Below are positions 23,602-35,321 of a stretch of DNA of 64,000 nt, one piece after another. The stretch's first letter is position 1, and each line of letters begins with the position of its first letter. The stretch comes from Silene conica. Its lineage: Eukaryota > Streptophyta > Magnoliopsida > Caryophyllales > Caryophyllaceae. The notes below the pieces were generated by a model. It was not told the origin of the DNA, did no database searches, and worked only from the letters and a program-made list of their open reading frames with translations. The stretch lies in assembly GCA_029255685.2 (NCBI GenBank), contig CM055320.2, positions 49,664,910 to 49,728,909 of the forward strand, written 5' to 3'. The position numbers and the translations under genes were made by a program.

Positions 23602-26600
23602 AAGTGGTATCAGAGAGAACGATCCTCAGGCCTAAACCAAATGAATAACAATGAATATAGGAAGAGTCTAATAAAATGAACCCCGAGATGAAACTGATAG
23701 GAGCCCCAAAGAGGAACGGGATGAGTTAGGGGCCCCCCTCAAACCAGACCTGGGCCCTTTCTGTTCTGTCTCGGGAACCCAATGAGAGTAATAGAAGAGT
23801 GGGGTAGATTATATAGTGACCTAGTTATCTGGTGCTAACAGTTTTGCAGGGGCGGAATGAGTTAAGTAATGATGTGTACATGGTTAATGATGCACTGTAT
23901 TTTATGTGTTTGATATTGGAAGTGATTGAGAAATGTATTACTTTAAGTGTTGAGGACACGAAAATTGAAATACGAGTTTGAAATATAAGCTTGGCTAGTA
24001 GGATGATATGCATAAGAAGAATGCGACTGATATTGAAACGCTGATTGATATGATGATTGGATCGAAATTTTCAGGAATGGGTGTATTTTTATTGTATACT
24101 GAATTAGAGTGATATGATCATGTGTTTTTGGTGTCTCGAATTGTTTATAGGATATCTGGTTATTAAGTGACTAATGTAATTTTTGCAATATATTGCTTGG
24201 TATTGGATATGACCTATCAGATTTAAATGTTATAGTAATTCATGTCTAGTGATATGTGGAACGTGTTGACCCAAGCCATAAATGACATGTAGTTATGAGT
24301 TACATTCGTATATATGTGTACAAGTATTGAGCTATTTGGTTGGGTTCTCGAAATCTTTACTGTGTTCTGGGTGACGATTAAGTTGGAATGGGTAATGAGT
24401 GTTAATCTGGTACAATGTTCGTGCTTCAACTGATATGCTAACATGTTTCGGAAGATGAATGGTTAAGTTGCAATGTAGTAATGTGAACTCGTAACAGAAC
24501 CAAGATTTTAACTAAACTTCCGAATTTCTTTTCCTTGTTGTACGGACTGTCATTTTAAATGTGTTCCAAATTTGGGTATGAGAATTTTATGTATGACAAC
24601 CTTCTGAGTTGGTGTTACAATGCTGTTGGTTTCATGTTAATAGGAATTATATTTTGAGTGAAATAAATCTTTTAGTTGACCGTGGTTAGATTGTTGCTGC
24701 ACCGTTTCGTTTTGACCCACCTTTTTGTGAAAGAAATCATTTAAGACTTTGTTATTGTTTATGCATAATTCCACCTCTACTGTTCAGAATATGCGTTTAC
24801 GTTTTCAAGATGATAGGGTATGTAAAATCTTAATGAGTCGTTATTTAGTTGTGATTCTTGCAAGTTGCCTAATTTTCTGTTGAATTGCTGTAAAATTCTT
24901 GTTCAGGCCGACTGAGTTATGGAAATGGTGTTAAATAATTCCCTTGAGATATGCATTCTATTCTCTTCTTATGGTTATCTAATTCATTATATTTTTTAAA
25001 AGCTGCAATAGGCCGCAAGATAGCTAATCGGTTATTTAGCTATGATTTTTGTAATTTGCTGCATAATGTTTATTTGATGGAGTTGCGAGTTATGTAAGTT
25101 TCATATAACAGTTTAATCAAATGTGAATTATGCGATGTGACCACGTGATATCTTGATATGGCAGTAGTAACATGAATATGAACCTCATTATATGATAGCG
25201 TAACCTTGTTTATTTCGTTAAGTTTAATATAGAATCGTTTCAATTATATGTCTAAAATATTACGACCTCAAAATAATTATGTACTGCTCGTATGTGATGT
25301 CAGAAGCATGTTTTCTGAGAAGAATCTTGCCAAGTGGCAGAATGAAATTTAACCGGTAAGCTTATAGCATGATAGAGCAATCTAATGGTTATACGTAAAT
25401 GTGATTATGTGAACAATGTGAATCTTGATGAAGTTCTTTCGTATATTGATGGGTTATCTCTGTTTGGTTCCCTGTGAATATAATCTTACTATTTTTTTTT
25501 TTCAAGTATATTGTTAAACCATACGGTGAATTGCATATTGTTATATTTAGAATCTGATCACGATGTGTTGAATTATTAATTATTGACATATGATTTATGG
25601 AAGTACTAGTCGGGTGAATTCATTTACTTTTATCGTTAAATTTTGTTTTCATAATTTATGAACTACAGAAACAATGTTTTAGTAAAGGAAGCCAGAATGC
25701 CTCCGTGTAATCTTGTTTCGATCTAATTGTCTTTGATTCGTGTTTATAAATTGTCACAAACTACTCTTTCAATGTTTCAAACATTTCAAAATATTTTAAA
25801 AGTGATAAACCAGGATAAAGCTTGATGTTTGATAATTATGGTGATTGTTTGGAATATGACAATTATATAGCTATGTGTCGATGAAATCCTGCTTGAATGT
25901 TTAATTGTTGCGCATTGTATAAAACCCTTATTGTGCAAGTCGTATATAGTAATAGTTTCATGATAAATGATGTAATGTGGGTGGACGGGAAATGTACCTA
26001 AGTGATTTTGTTATCTTGTTGATATATGGGAATGTTAAACGGTCTTGTGAGTCTATGATTTGTGTATATCTTGTGAACTATGTCAATGTCCCATGTTTAA
26101 TTACGTCCATTAAAAATTTTGCTCCATGTCTTTTCCTAAAATATGGTTTTGCTTCTAAAATATGATTATGAACTCTAAGCTTCTTGTCTGTTTACATTGT
26201 TGTTAGTATAGTAAATTTGTGATGAATTTCAAGGATATGTAAATGTTATCTATTCCGATTCTGTTTTACTGCGTAACATGATTCTATCAATCTTATTAAT
26301 TTAGTCTTGTACAGGATATATGTACTTGTATTCATTGATATGCCGGAGTCTAGGTGCTCCAAACTTCATTCAAGCTTGTCATGTGTGATGACTATTTATG
26401 TGCTGGTAATTTTTGAGGAGTTGTTATTGTGAATGTTATTGAATGTATAGTAGTATCCATATGTTATGAGTCACCGATTGTGTTTTCATTGTGAGCATTT
26501 GGCTAGCCTGCAGATGGAAATTGTCTTACAATATATGAATATTGATATTGGGTTGGTTGTGTTATGTATGAACACGAGTATTCCTGGTTTGAGAATCTTT

Positions 26601-27447
26601 GTAATGCTTGTTTAAGACCGAAGCCGAGTATGCGGGTTACATGGGAATGATATTTTGGATTGTGTATGGTTGGTATTAAATTTTCTTTGATCGTTCTCTT
26701 TGACCTTACTTGTGGGTGAGTAGCTTAAAGTTCATACTTAAAGTGCTGAGCACGGTTCTGTGAACCTTGACGATATTGATACCGATATTGAGATGGATAT
26801 AGGGTTTCGCGGGTTATTCCGCTGGTTCACTCACCCCTTGTACTTGGTCTTAGGTTCGACGATGAGAATATGATACTTGGAGTAAGATTTTTGGAGATAA
26901 TGTAATGAGTAAGATAGAGTAATGAGCTGGAATTTTATAATAAGGTTACGAGGACGTAACCATGTTTTAAGGAGGATAGGATTGTAAAATCTCAATGATT
27001 TTATGATATGACTAATTGGTATGTCTTGATTATTTGAATATACTTGATAACCCTGCTACTCATGTTATGCCCTATATCATGTATGCCCTAAATCATGGTT
27101 GTTGAGGTGTCATGTGTTTCTGTTGTGTGTTAAACTTTGGGGACAAAGTTTCTTAGTGAGGATAGAATATAACATTTTATAATTCAAAAGGGCCGTTATT
27201 AATGTGATGTTACGTGGTGTCACGTTTTGTGTTCGTTACATGCCTAATGACTAGTGGTCACCATGAGTTGGTGAACTTCGGGACGAAGTTCATTTTAAGG
27301 GGGGGAGACTGTAATACCCCGTACCTTCACGTATACACTTATGTTAATTATCTTATTGTGATGGTTTACATTTTCGAGTCTTTATGAGCATGTGATGTAT
27401 GTGTGTGGTCGAACTTCGGGACGAAGTTCATTTTAAGGGGGGAAGAC
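23602..27447 (+). other. T2 internal region: primer site, no genes, four polypurine modules
   Basis: The primer-site match TGGTATCAGAGA is at 23605-23616. The following leader resembles that of T1 for about 200 bp. The rest is AT-rich with no frame above about 75 codons. Near the 3' end are four hairpin-plus-purine modules: GTTACG-AGGA-CGTAAC (26945-26960), AACTTTG-GGGA-CAAAGTT (27133-27150), and AACTTCG-GGA-CGAAGTT at 27274-27290 and 27412-27428. Only the last is followed by the LTR in use. Confidence 0.8.
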
Positions 27448-29497
27448 TGTAATAACCCGATTTATCTTTTATAATTTTAGGGGTGACGATATATTTTTAT
27501 GATGACGCTTTTTAATTGTGTAATCACTAATAGTAGTTATGGGCTTCATGGGGGTTCGAACTTGGGTTCTCGTGTTATGTGGTAGTGTTTATGAGGGGAT
27601 TCGAAATTAGAAACCGTGAATAACGAAACTGGGCCTCGAGTTGTGTAGCATACGTAAGCAGCCCACAAGTTTTGAAACCCTCAAATTAAAAAGAAGACAC
27701 CTGCCGTCTTATAAGAGGCTTTGATTTCCTCATTTTCATATCACCTAGTACAAAAACAAACACCCCATACTACTGCCGCCATTACAATCGTAAGAGAGAA
27801 GGTCCCTGCGTCGTCTTAGGAGCGGTCTAGCGCCTTTCGTTTTAACCCCGAATCAGGTATGGTCACACGTTGCTTGTTTAGAATCAGTCCTCACGTTTTC
27901 TGCACTCGTTTTGTGGTAGATTCGTTTGATAGTAGGGTGTCACCTTCGTTGTGTATCTTTGTTCCTTCGTTCTCGGTGGTCAGGAGAGTCGTGTGAGGGC
28001 AGTCACGGTGGGGCCAGGTGTCGGGGGTGGCGTAAAGAGGAGTTTTCGTTGCTTTGTTGGTCTCGGTCTGGGTTCATACTGGTTCACGGTTGCTCAAGGG
28101 GGTGGTACCACTGTCGACTCGGGGGAGGTCTACACAGTGGTACCACCAAGGTGTTTGGGTTCGGTGTCAGTGGGGGTGTGGAAGGCGGTTCTGGACGGTG
28201 GTGGTTCTGGTGTCAGCGTCGTCAGGAGGGTTAGTTCTAGGTGGTTGAGTCACGTAGGAGGGAAACCAGTCTGGTGTATGGGTCTGGTGTGCCTTGTCGG
28301 CGGCCGGCGAAGGGGTGTCGGTGGTTGGGGAAGTAACAGGTGGTCGTGGGAACCGAGGGATGCGCTGCTGGTGGTCGGAGGTGGTGACTCGCTGGGTAAT
28401 GGGGCTGATGGTGAAGGGCGTGAGTGTGTGTCGGGAAAGGAGGGAGCTTACCGTTGGTAGTTTTAAGCTTTGCTAGTTGTTTTTATTATTTTTAATATTG
28501 CTCTTATTAGTGTAATATTTATTTTATAGTTTTATTTTTTTTTACTCTTATGAATTTTATTATTTGAATAGGCGTAATAATCTACTCGAGCTAATATAGT
28601 GTTGGAGTCGGGTTTTTTTTAGGGAGTTTCCTTAATAGGAAAGTTTCCTTCTTTGGAAAGTTTCCACTTTAGGAAACTTTCCCCTTTTAGAAAGTTGCCT
28701 CTTATGGTAGGTGTAAGTTTCATAAAAGAGTTAGAAGGGTTTTAATTAATTAAGTAATATGTGTCTAGGTGGAAGTTTTCGCGTGGGACATTTTTAACAA
28801 GCCCCGGACTTGTCTGCGTTCCTGCTAATTCAGGTAGGGGAAAGTATTGGTTATAATAACGTGTATTCTGTTCTTATTTGGCATTAAACATGTTGCTATA
28901 CACTATCACGTGATCGTTATATTGAGTTGTTATACTATTCTGTGATATTATATAATGTGAATATACATATATTGGGTCTTGTGATATGGTGATGGATCGG
29001 TGCGGAGTATATTTGGTGTTGGATCGGTGCGGAGTATATTTGGTGTTGGATCGGTGCGGAGTTTATACGGTGTTGGATCGGTGCGGAGTTTATTTGGCGA
29101 TGGATCGGCGCGGAGTTATTATATTGTTATCATATTTATTGTTTTCCCTACTCAACCTCGTGGTTGACCCTGTGTATTCGTGATCACCTGTGATGAACCA
29201 ATTTATTGGGGAGCAGATTGACAGGTGGCTGATTCTAAGGGGGGGAGCTATGGGAGAAAGAGCTTGGATCCGGACCAGTCTAGATGTTAGACCACCTTAG
29301 ACAGCATATATGAGTTGTACTTTATTCCTTTTGTTAAGACTTGATAATACAGTTGTAAGAACATGTTTGAGTTAAATTTTATTTTAAAGTACTGTTTATC
29401 TTCCTTTGTATCTACTGTCTCGGGAAATTGAGATGGTAACACCCTTATTTATCTAAGGAGACCTAGTCCAGGCCCTTAAATAAATGGGGGTGTTACA
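27448..29497 (+). repeat. T2 3' LTR
   Basis: 2050 bp, same length as the 5' LTR and nearly identical. Ends TGTTACA, followed by the AAAAC target copy. Confidence 0.9.
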
Positions 29498-29502
29498 AAA
29501 AC

Positions 29503-30217
29503 ACATCTTGTTTCCGCCGTCGCAAAGCATATGCGACGGTTTCTCCTCTTGAGCTTGCCTCCTTTTCTTCTTCTCTTCCCGATCCACGACATCCGGGTCT
29601 TCATCTTCTTTATAGCTTAGACATCCCATTCCGCCTCTCTGGACTATGACTTCCTTCAATTTGGGTTTCCCCAAACAAATTCCTGCACTAGCCACAATAG
29701 AAGTGTCCTCCATATTGCTCCCAATCTGGGGCGGAGGTGTAAAAACGGATACAGGAACAGGTAATAAAGTGGGAGAAGTAGTGACGACCTCATACTTCTT
29801 TTCAGAAGTGACAACATTACATGTGATGGGGGTCATATCATCCTTTTTCCTATAAGATAGGCCATATATAATAGAATGCTTTCCTACTTTGAAGGTCAAA
29901 GTCCCTGTGCCTGCATCTATAATGGCACCTGCGGTGTGGAGGAAAGGTCTTCCTAGTATAATAGGTATATGGGCATCCTCTGGGATGTCCAAAACTACGA
30001 AGTCAACTGGGAAGAAAAACTTGTCAACACGCACAGGGATGTTTTCCAACACCCCTATAGGTTCCATAGATGTGCGATCTGCCATCTGGACAGTCATGCT
30101 GGTCACTGCAAATTCGGTCATTCCTAATTTTAAGGCAACGCTTAGGGGCATGACACTTATACTAGCACCTAAGTCGCATAAAGCCTTCTTAGCTGGGAAA
30201 GTTCCTATATTGCAGGG
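29503..30217 (-). CDS. B aspartic protease region
   Basis: On the minus strand the sequence begins just downstream of insertion A with a CDLGAS-type aspartic protease active site followed by MPLSVALKLG, then VDFVVLDIPEDAHIPIILG and GRPFLHTAGAIID, which are characteristic of Athila-type proteases. The enzyme would process the gag product. Gag lies across insertion A at 38586-40666. Downstream of the protease the reading continues only briefly past insertion T2 before the 3' non-coding region; no reverse transcriptase follows. The segment is open apart from the two insertions. Confidence 0.75.
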
Positions 30218-30660
30218 TGATGCGTGCCTATTTTATGATGTTTTACATCTATTTTTACACGCATTTTGTCGCTCATTTACGATGTTTTAGCCTTTATTTC
30301 CCAACAATTGTCTACTTTCGTATTTTTATGCTCTTTTGCAGATTTATGCGGAAAAGGGACGATTTTATACCAAATTTATGCCCTCGGGACTTTTTATGAC
30401 TAAGGATAAGAAGGAACGAAGCTTAGCGCACATTTCAAGGCCTAAAGATAACTTTTACAAGCAAAGAATCGATCTTCGATGTTGCAGCCTGTTTCAAATG
30501 GCTATATCTCGAGTTCTAGAGCTGATAATGGAGTGATTTCAGTTGGAGGTGAAAGCTTATCCTCTTAGCTTTCCAACGCCGCGAGAATCGCTTGATTTCG
30601 ATAAGTAACGAAGAAATGGCAGCTGTTTTAAGATCGATGCGCGCTGCAGTCCCGACAGTT

Positions 30661-30790
30661 GGTCGACCGACCAACAAAGTAGGTCGATCGACCAGGTTCC
30701 TATTGGAAAAGCCCAGAATTTGCCTGAAGCCCAGAAATTGCATAAAATCCGTAAAGCGGTCGACCGACCGAAAATATTGGTCGACCGACC
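30661..30790 (+). repeat. Two paired GGTCG-RY-CGACC sites, A LTR upstream of TATA
   Basis: Pairs lie at 30661-30693 (spacer aacaaagta) and 30758-30790 (spacer gaaaatatt). In the 3' LTR the copies are at 36415-36447 and 37069-37101, now separated by the TRIM. Confidence 0.95.
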
Positions 30791-30863
30791 ACAGCGCCGA
30801 CCCAGAAGTTTCCGAAAAGCCCATACAAGTGTTTAGGTCATTAGGAAACTCTTTAATTCCGCC

Positions 30864-30870
30864 TATATAA
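30864..30870 (+). promoter_or_regulatory. TATA box of A LTR
   Basis: TATATAA, 73 bp after the second palindrome pair. The copy in the 3' LTR is at 37175-37181. It is conserved at this position in B, D and E. Confidence 0.65.
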
Positions 30871-31649
30871 GCTAATTCAGTCCCTAATCAAGATATCCAT
30901 CAAGTTCTTAATCTAGTTTTCTATCATAGATTTTATTCAAGCTTTCATCTTTATTCTTAGATTTTCCAATTGAGTTGTAAGTTTGCTATAATTCAATCTT
31001 TCCTTTTTAATTAATCTTGTTGTTCATCTTGCTGTTGTTCCTTAATTCATGCTTTCACTTTTATTGTCATCTTTAATTATGTTAATTCCTTTAATGTTCT
31101 TGATTCTTGTTATTGTTAGTTTTACAATTGAGACTATGCATAACTAATTCTTGTGATTAGGAATTAGGGGAACCATGGTAAAGACTTGATTTTGATAGTT
31201 TAATGATTGAATTACCAATCCCCCATTGTTGTTGGTGAACTGATCCTTAGGATTGAAAGATTATTAGGATTAGTTTAACAACAACTTTGGGATTGCCCTT
31301 GAACGAAAGTTTAGTGCTTTTCTAGGAACCCTAAGACCGTAAGGATTGGGTAGAATATTGACCTAAAGGTTTATTCTTTGTTCCTTGGGATTGTGTTATT
31401 TGATTATTTTACCTTTCATTAACTTGTTTTAACCATGGGGAACCGAAGTTCCTAATCTCCTTTTTCCCTTATTTTAATTTCCTTTATTATTATTGCATGT
31501 TTAGATTAATGTTCTTTATAACTTTCATGTTTATTCCTATTTTTATTATTGTTCCGGTAACTATGAGTAGGTAAATTTCATATGTTAGGATGTAGGGAGT
31601 AAATATGCGAAGGTAGTTTAAATCTCGAACCGACATGTTGCAGGGTGGA

Positions 31650-31682
31650 GGTCGGCCGACCGGGTTAGCTGGTCGGTCGACC
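31650..31682 (+). repeat. Paired GGTCG-RY-CGACC site, A LTR downstream block
   Basis: The spacer is gggttagct; the first half-site has the self-palindromic centre GC. The 3' LTR copy is at 37960-37992. Confidence 0.9.
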
Positions 31683-32280
31683 GACACGCGTATGAATTTT
31701 GTTTCGCTTTAATTTGCAGACTATAATAACCTACAATGAGACCAAAAGGAGACTTGTAGGATGTTAGTATTGACCTACCCAAGATTGAGAGATTTGGGAA
31801 GGGCATTGGTTTACATCTTAAGACGGATAGGTTACTTAAGACTGAAAGGTTTGTGACCTAGAATTTAGGAATCACCCTTATTGTTGACACCCAATAATTG
31901 TGAGACCTAGGAACTAATAGCATAGGCCGAAAGGAGCTATTAGGTAGCATAGACCTAAAGGATGTGTTACACCCCTTACGCGACTGCTATACATGTTGAC
32001 TTAGGATTTATATTATCTTAGCTGTTTATTACCCAAACATTCTAGCATCTCTTTTATTATATTTTTATTCTCCTCTTTATTTACTTGTTTTATTTTATAT
32101 TTGTTTTAGATTTAGCAACAACCAATCAAACCCCCTCTCTTTTGTTACTTAATAGATTAAAAATTAGCAAACATAATTAACCTTGTCTCTCTGTGGTTCG
32201 ACCCTTACTATCACTATCTATAGTTTTAGTTTGGTTTATAAATTTTATCTTTGACACCCACAACGACGGGTATCGAATTT

Positions 32281-32298
32281 TGGCGCCGTTGCCGGGGA
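32281..32298 (+). other. A primer binding site
   Basis: TGGCGCCGTTGCCGGGGA, the tRNA-Asp-type primer site typical of Athila-like elements, starts five bases after the LTR end. The B equivalent is reversed at about 40767-40783. Confidence 0.85.
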
Positions 32299-32426
32299 GA
32301 CGGTATAATTTTGTTTGTTAGTTTTTAGTTTATTTTTTTCTTGTCTTAAGGAACTTAGGTTCCTTAAGACCGTTCTTACCTTGTCTTCTAGTTTTGTTTC
32401 AGAAGACAGGTTTTTGAGAGGAAGGC

Positions 32427-33914
32427 TTGAGTACTCTCAGTACTATTGCGATCATGTCTACTATTTCTGATAATCTTCAGCCAGCAGCACACCACCTCCC
32501 AGGGGGATTTATTCCCCCCGTTGATTTTTATCTCTCCTATATCAAATTATTGGAGCAAAAACAGTTTGCAGGTCTACCAGATGAGGATCCTTTGAAGCAT
32601 TTGGAGCTATTTACAGATTATTTTTGTTCCGCACCCGTATCGGCGGGAGAGCGAGATAAGGTTAAGGAGATGTTTTTTCGTTTCTCCTTGAAAGATTCTG
32701 CGCGTGAATGGATTCGTTACCTTGATATGGAAGCAGCTAGCGTTACAGATTGGACATCTCTAGCATTGGCTTTCTGCCAACGGTACACTTCGCCAGCAAA
32801 AACCAATGCTTTGAGAATTCAAATCTCAAATTTCCAGCAAGGACCCGATGAGAAATTTCCTGAAGCGTGGGCCCGTTTTAAGAAGTTGGTTCGATCCGTT
32901 CCTCACCACGGCTTTGAGGAGTGGTACCTTTGCCACCGATTCTATAGCTCTTTGTATGATGACTACAGAGCCATCCTTGATTCAACTACAAATGGAAGAT
33001 TTTATAATGTAGCTGCTGACAAGGGTTGGGTTACTATTGAGGAGTTGGCGGTTCATAGAGCTGATAATGGAAATTCATGTGGGGATTCACTGAAAACAAA
33101 TATTGAAATAAGTCATGTTTCCGCACTTGAAACATCCAATAACGCTCGTTCCGAAGAACTTGAGAAAGCCTATGAGGGACCAACCCCAAGGGATGATGCT
33201 GCCGTAGTTCAGGACGAAGAAATTGATCCCGTGCACAGGTCAGAAGGTCGACCGACCACAACATCTGGTCGACCGACCTCGACACCTGACGTGAGATCAG
33301 TCTCTGCAGAACAGGAAATTTTCGATGATACAGAGTCTGGTCGACCGACCGCTGTACCCGGTCGACCGACCACTGTTCCTGAGCAGAATGCAGTTTCTAT
33401 TCCCGAATCGCTGGATCCTTCCCTCATTCAAGACCTCACCAGTGTTCCTATTGTGGATTCGCCTCCTGAGCTACCTAACTCTCCTCTCATCACTAACTCG
33501 ACGGAGATTCTGAAGTTAAAAGAGCCAAAGATTGCTGATTCTGCGACAAGCATTGCAGTCCCGTATCCGGATTATTTAGAGAAAGTAAAGTTGGAGCTTC
33601 AGTTCGGAAAAATATTGGAGATCGTCAAGGGCCTTGAGCGTAAGAGGAAATTGGAGGACCATCCTATTATTTCTGTTGTTGCAGGTCATGATAAAAAGGG
33701 CATAGGAGATCCTGGAGATACTGGGGAGACGAAATTGGAGCAAGTTGCTGAAAAAGACCGGCCGGGCAAAGTAAAGAAGCGTGTCATAGCTTATGCGACA
33801 CCAGATACCCTTCCTCCGGCTAGGCCTGTTGTCTGGAAGCCCAGAGTAGCGGTCAGTACTGCTGAAAGGACCTATTTTAGCCAAGTGCCTTACTTTGGGG
33901 TATCTTGCTGCTGA
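32427..33914 (+). CDS. A gag (Athila-like)
   Basis: An open frame of 495 codons; the start could be the first Met or the one nine codons later (32454), which better matches normal gag starts. Residues about 20-230 form a retrotransposon gag domain: HLELFTDYF, FSLKDSAREW, TNALRIQISNFQQ, EAWARFKKLVRSVPHHG, all matching Athila gag and the gag of B. The C-terminal half is acidic and low in complexity and holds four GRPT tetrapeptides, encoded by paired GGTCGACCGACC sites. No zinc knuckle, unlike B. The product would form a particle; replication enzymes must come from another element. Confidence 0.85.
   Translation: MSTLSTIAIMSTISDNLQPAAHHLPGGFIPPVDFYLSYIKLLEQKQFAGLPDEDPLKHLELFTDYFCSAPVSAGERDKVKEMFFRFSLKDSAREWIRYLDMEAASVTDWTSLALAFCQRYTSPAKTNALRIQISNFQQGPDEKFPEAWARFKKLVRSVPHHGFEEWYLCHRFYSSLYDDYRAILDSTTNGRFYNVAADKGWVTIEELAVHRADNGNSCGDSLKTNIEISHVSALETSNNARSEELEKAYEGPTPRDDAAVVQDEEIDPVHRSEGRPTTTSGRPTSTPDVRSVSAEQEIFDDTESGRPTAVPGRPTTVPEQNAVSIPESLDPSLIQDLTSVPIVDSPPELPNSPLITNSTEILKLKEPKIADSATSIAVPYPDYLEKVKLELQFGKILEIVKGLERKRKLEDHPIISVVAGHDKKGIGDPGDTGETKLEQVAEKDRPGKVKKRVIAYATPDTLPPARPVVWKPRVAVSTAERTYFSQVPYFGVSCC
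33246..33371 (+). repeat. Two paired sites inside A gag
   Basis: Pairs lie at 33246-33278 (spacer acaacatct) and 33339-33371 (spacer gctgtaccc). Each 12-mer is in frame as Gly-Arg-Pro-Thr, and the 21-bp period equals seven codons. Confidence 0.95.
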
Positions 33915-34118
33915 GTCGTAGTTCTTGTTTAGTATTTTATTTCAGTTTTTTGTTGGACTATTTATTTTCTTGTTTTTAGACTTAGACTCTTTTTACTTTT
34001 GTTGCTTCGTTTGAGACATTTTAGGCTTGGTTCTGGGATCTTGCGCATTTGTGGGGCGCATATTTTTCTTGCTTTTTCAGGTTCTACGAAGAAAAACGAA
34101 GACCGCTGGGACAAAGAC

Positions 34119-34224
34119 GGTCGACCGACCAGTTACACCAGTCGGTCGACCTAGTCGCCGCATTGCTGAAATTTTCTGTACTTTAAAGGAAGGTCGGTCG
34201 ACCTGTTCTCTTGGTCGGTCGACC
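34119..34224 (+). repeat. Two paired sites, A 3' non-coding
   Basis: Pairs lie at 34119-34151 (spacer agttacacc) and 34192-34224 (spacer tgttctctt). Confidence 0.9.
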
Positions 34225-35288
34225 TACCGATCTGTCGCAGTCTTTCGATTTCTTCCTCGGGAACCGTGCAACCGTTCTTGGGTACTTGAGTGGCACTGCT
34301 AGCCACCAAAACCTCCCAGCTTACGCTGGTTTGGGGAGGTTTTTCTCATGCGCTTCATAATCCAGTGAGTTCTTTCCAGTTTTTCCTTAGCTTTTATTCT
34401 CTTTGCATCTTTCATTTTTTTTTTTTTTCTGAAACCTTTACTTAGGCTGATGCACAATGGGGACATTGTGCGGGTTGGTTTGAGGAATGGTTTCGTCTCA
34501 CATGCATTACATTTTGTCACACGTTTATTGCATTTCTGTCTTGCATTGTTCTTTTCTTTATTTTCCTTGCATATACAAGAAAAATACAAAAAAATGAAAA
34601 AATTCAAAAAAAATTCAAAAAAATGCACGTTTATTTTAGCATATAGGTCGAGTCGGAACGAAAGTATTTCAAGGATGATTTTTGCTATCTTACATGTTTA
34701 TGCCTTTACCTTGCCTTGTCAACTTGTTTTAGTATGAGAGTCTTTCGCATATCTACAAGTTTGTGTCAACTTGCATATCTTGAGACTTGACTTATACCTT
34801 GGCGACCCACTATACATTCTAAGTTTTAGAGCTTTATTTCCTGGTTTCATTTTTAAACCAGTTGTTTAGGATGTGAGTAGTACTCCCCTTGGAACATGTT
34901 ACATCAATATGCATAAACATGAACTTAAATTGCTATATACTTGTTTTACTTTCTCGTTTTGTGAGTCTTGATACGTGCATTTGGGATCCCCTTTCTCTTA
35001 TTTACCCATAAGCCTTACATAGCCAAAATTGCCTTTTTATTCCCCCAAAACTACATCCCATACTTAGCCTACCTTTCCAAGCTAGTATCTGTGGTCTTTG
35101 GTTTATTTTTTTTGAGGCATCTTGGTTTGTATGCTATCATGAGCAAAAAAAAGAGAAAAGAAAGAAAGAAAGCGAGAAAAGAAAAAGAACAGAAAAATTC
35201 AGAAAGAAGGAAGAAAGAAAGAAAAAAAAAAAAAAAAAAAAAAAACGAAAAAACGAAAAAAAAAAAAAGAATCGAAAAATAGAAAGTC

Positions 35289-35321
35289 AGTCGACCGACC
35301 ACCATCATAGGTCGGCCGACC
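35289..35321 (+). repeat. Paired site, A 3' non-coding after the purine tract
   Basis: The spacer is accatcata. The first half-site begins AGTCG rather than GGTCG. Confidence 0.85.

Larger units (their letters stand above)
21552..29497 (+). mobile_element. T2: Tekay-related LTR element without genes
   Basis: It is bounded by AAAAC at 21547-21551 and 29498-29502. The two 2050-bp LTRs differ at about six positions (about 0.3 percent), so it is recent, near 0.1 million years at 1.3e-8. The LTRs share the 27-bp array, the GTGGTACCAC hairpin and the GCGTTCCTGCTAATTCAGGTAGGGG block with T1. The 3.8-kb internal region keeps a primer site and polypurine modules but has no gag or pol. It looks whole as a non-autonomous element, probably moved by Tekay proteins. 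It lies in the protease-side region of B. Confidence 0.9.
30218..32275 (+). repeat. A 5' LTR
   Basis: It starts TGATGCGTGCC and ends ACGACGGGTATC plus one base. It carries paired palindromes at 30661-30790 upstream of a TATA box (30864-30870), and one at 31650-31682 downstream. D and B LTRs share this layout. Confidence 0.9.

Noticed and set aside
32427-33914. Host gene of 495 codons
   Set aside because: It lies between matching LTRs with a primer site and has an Athila gag domain.
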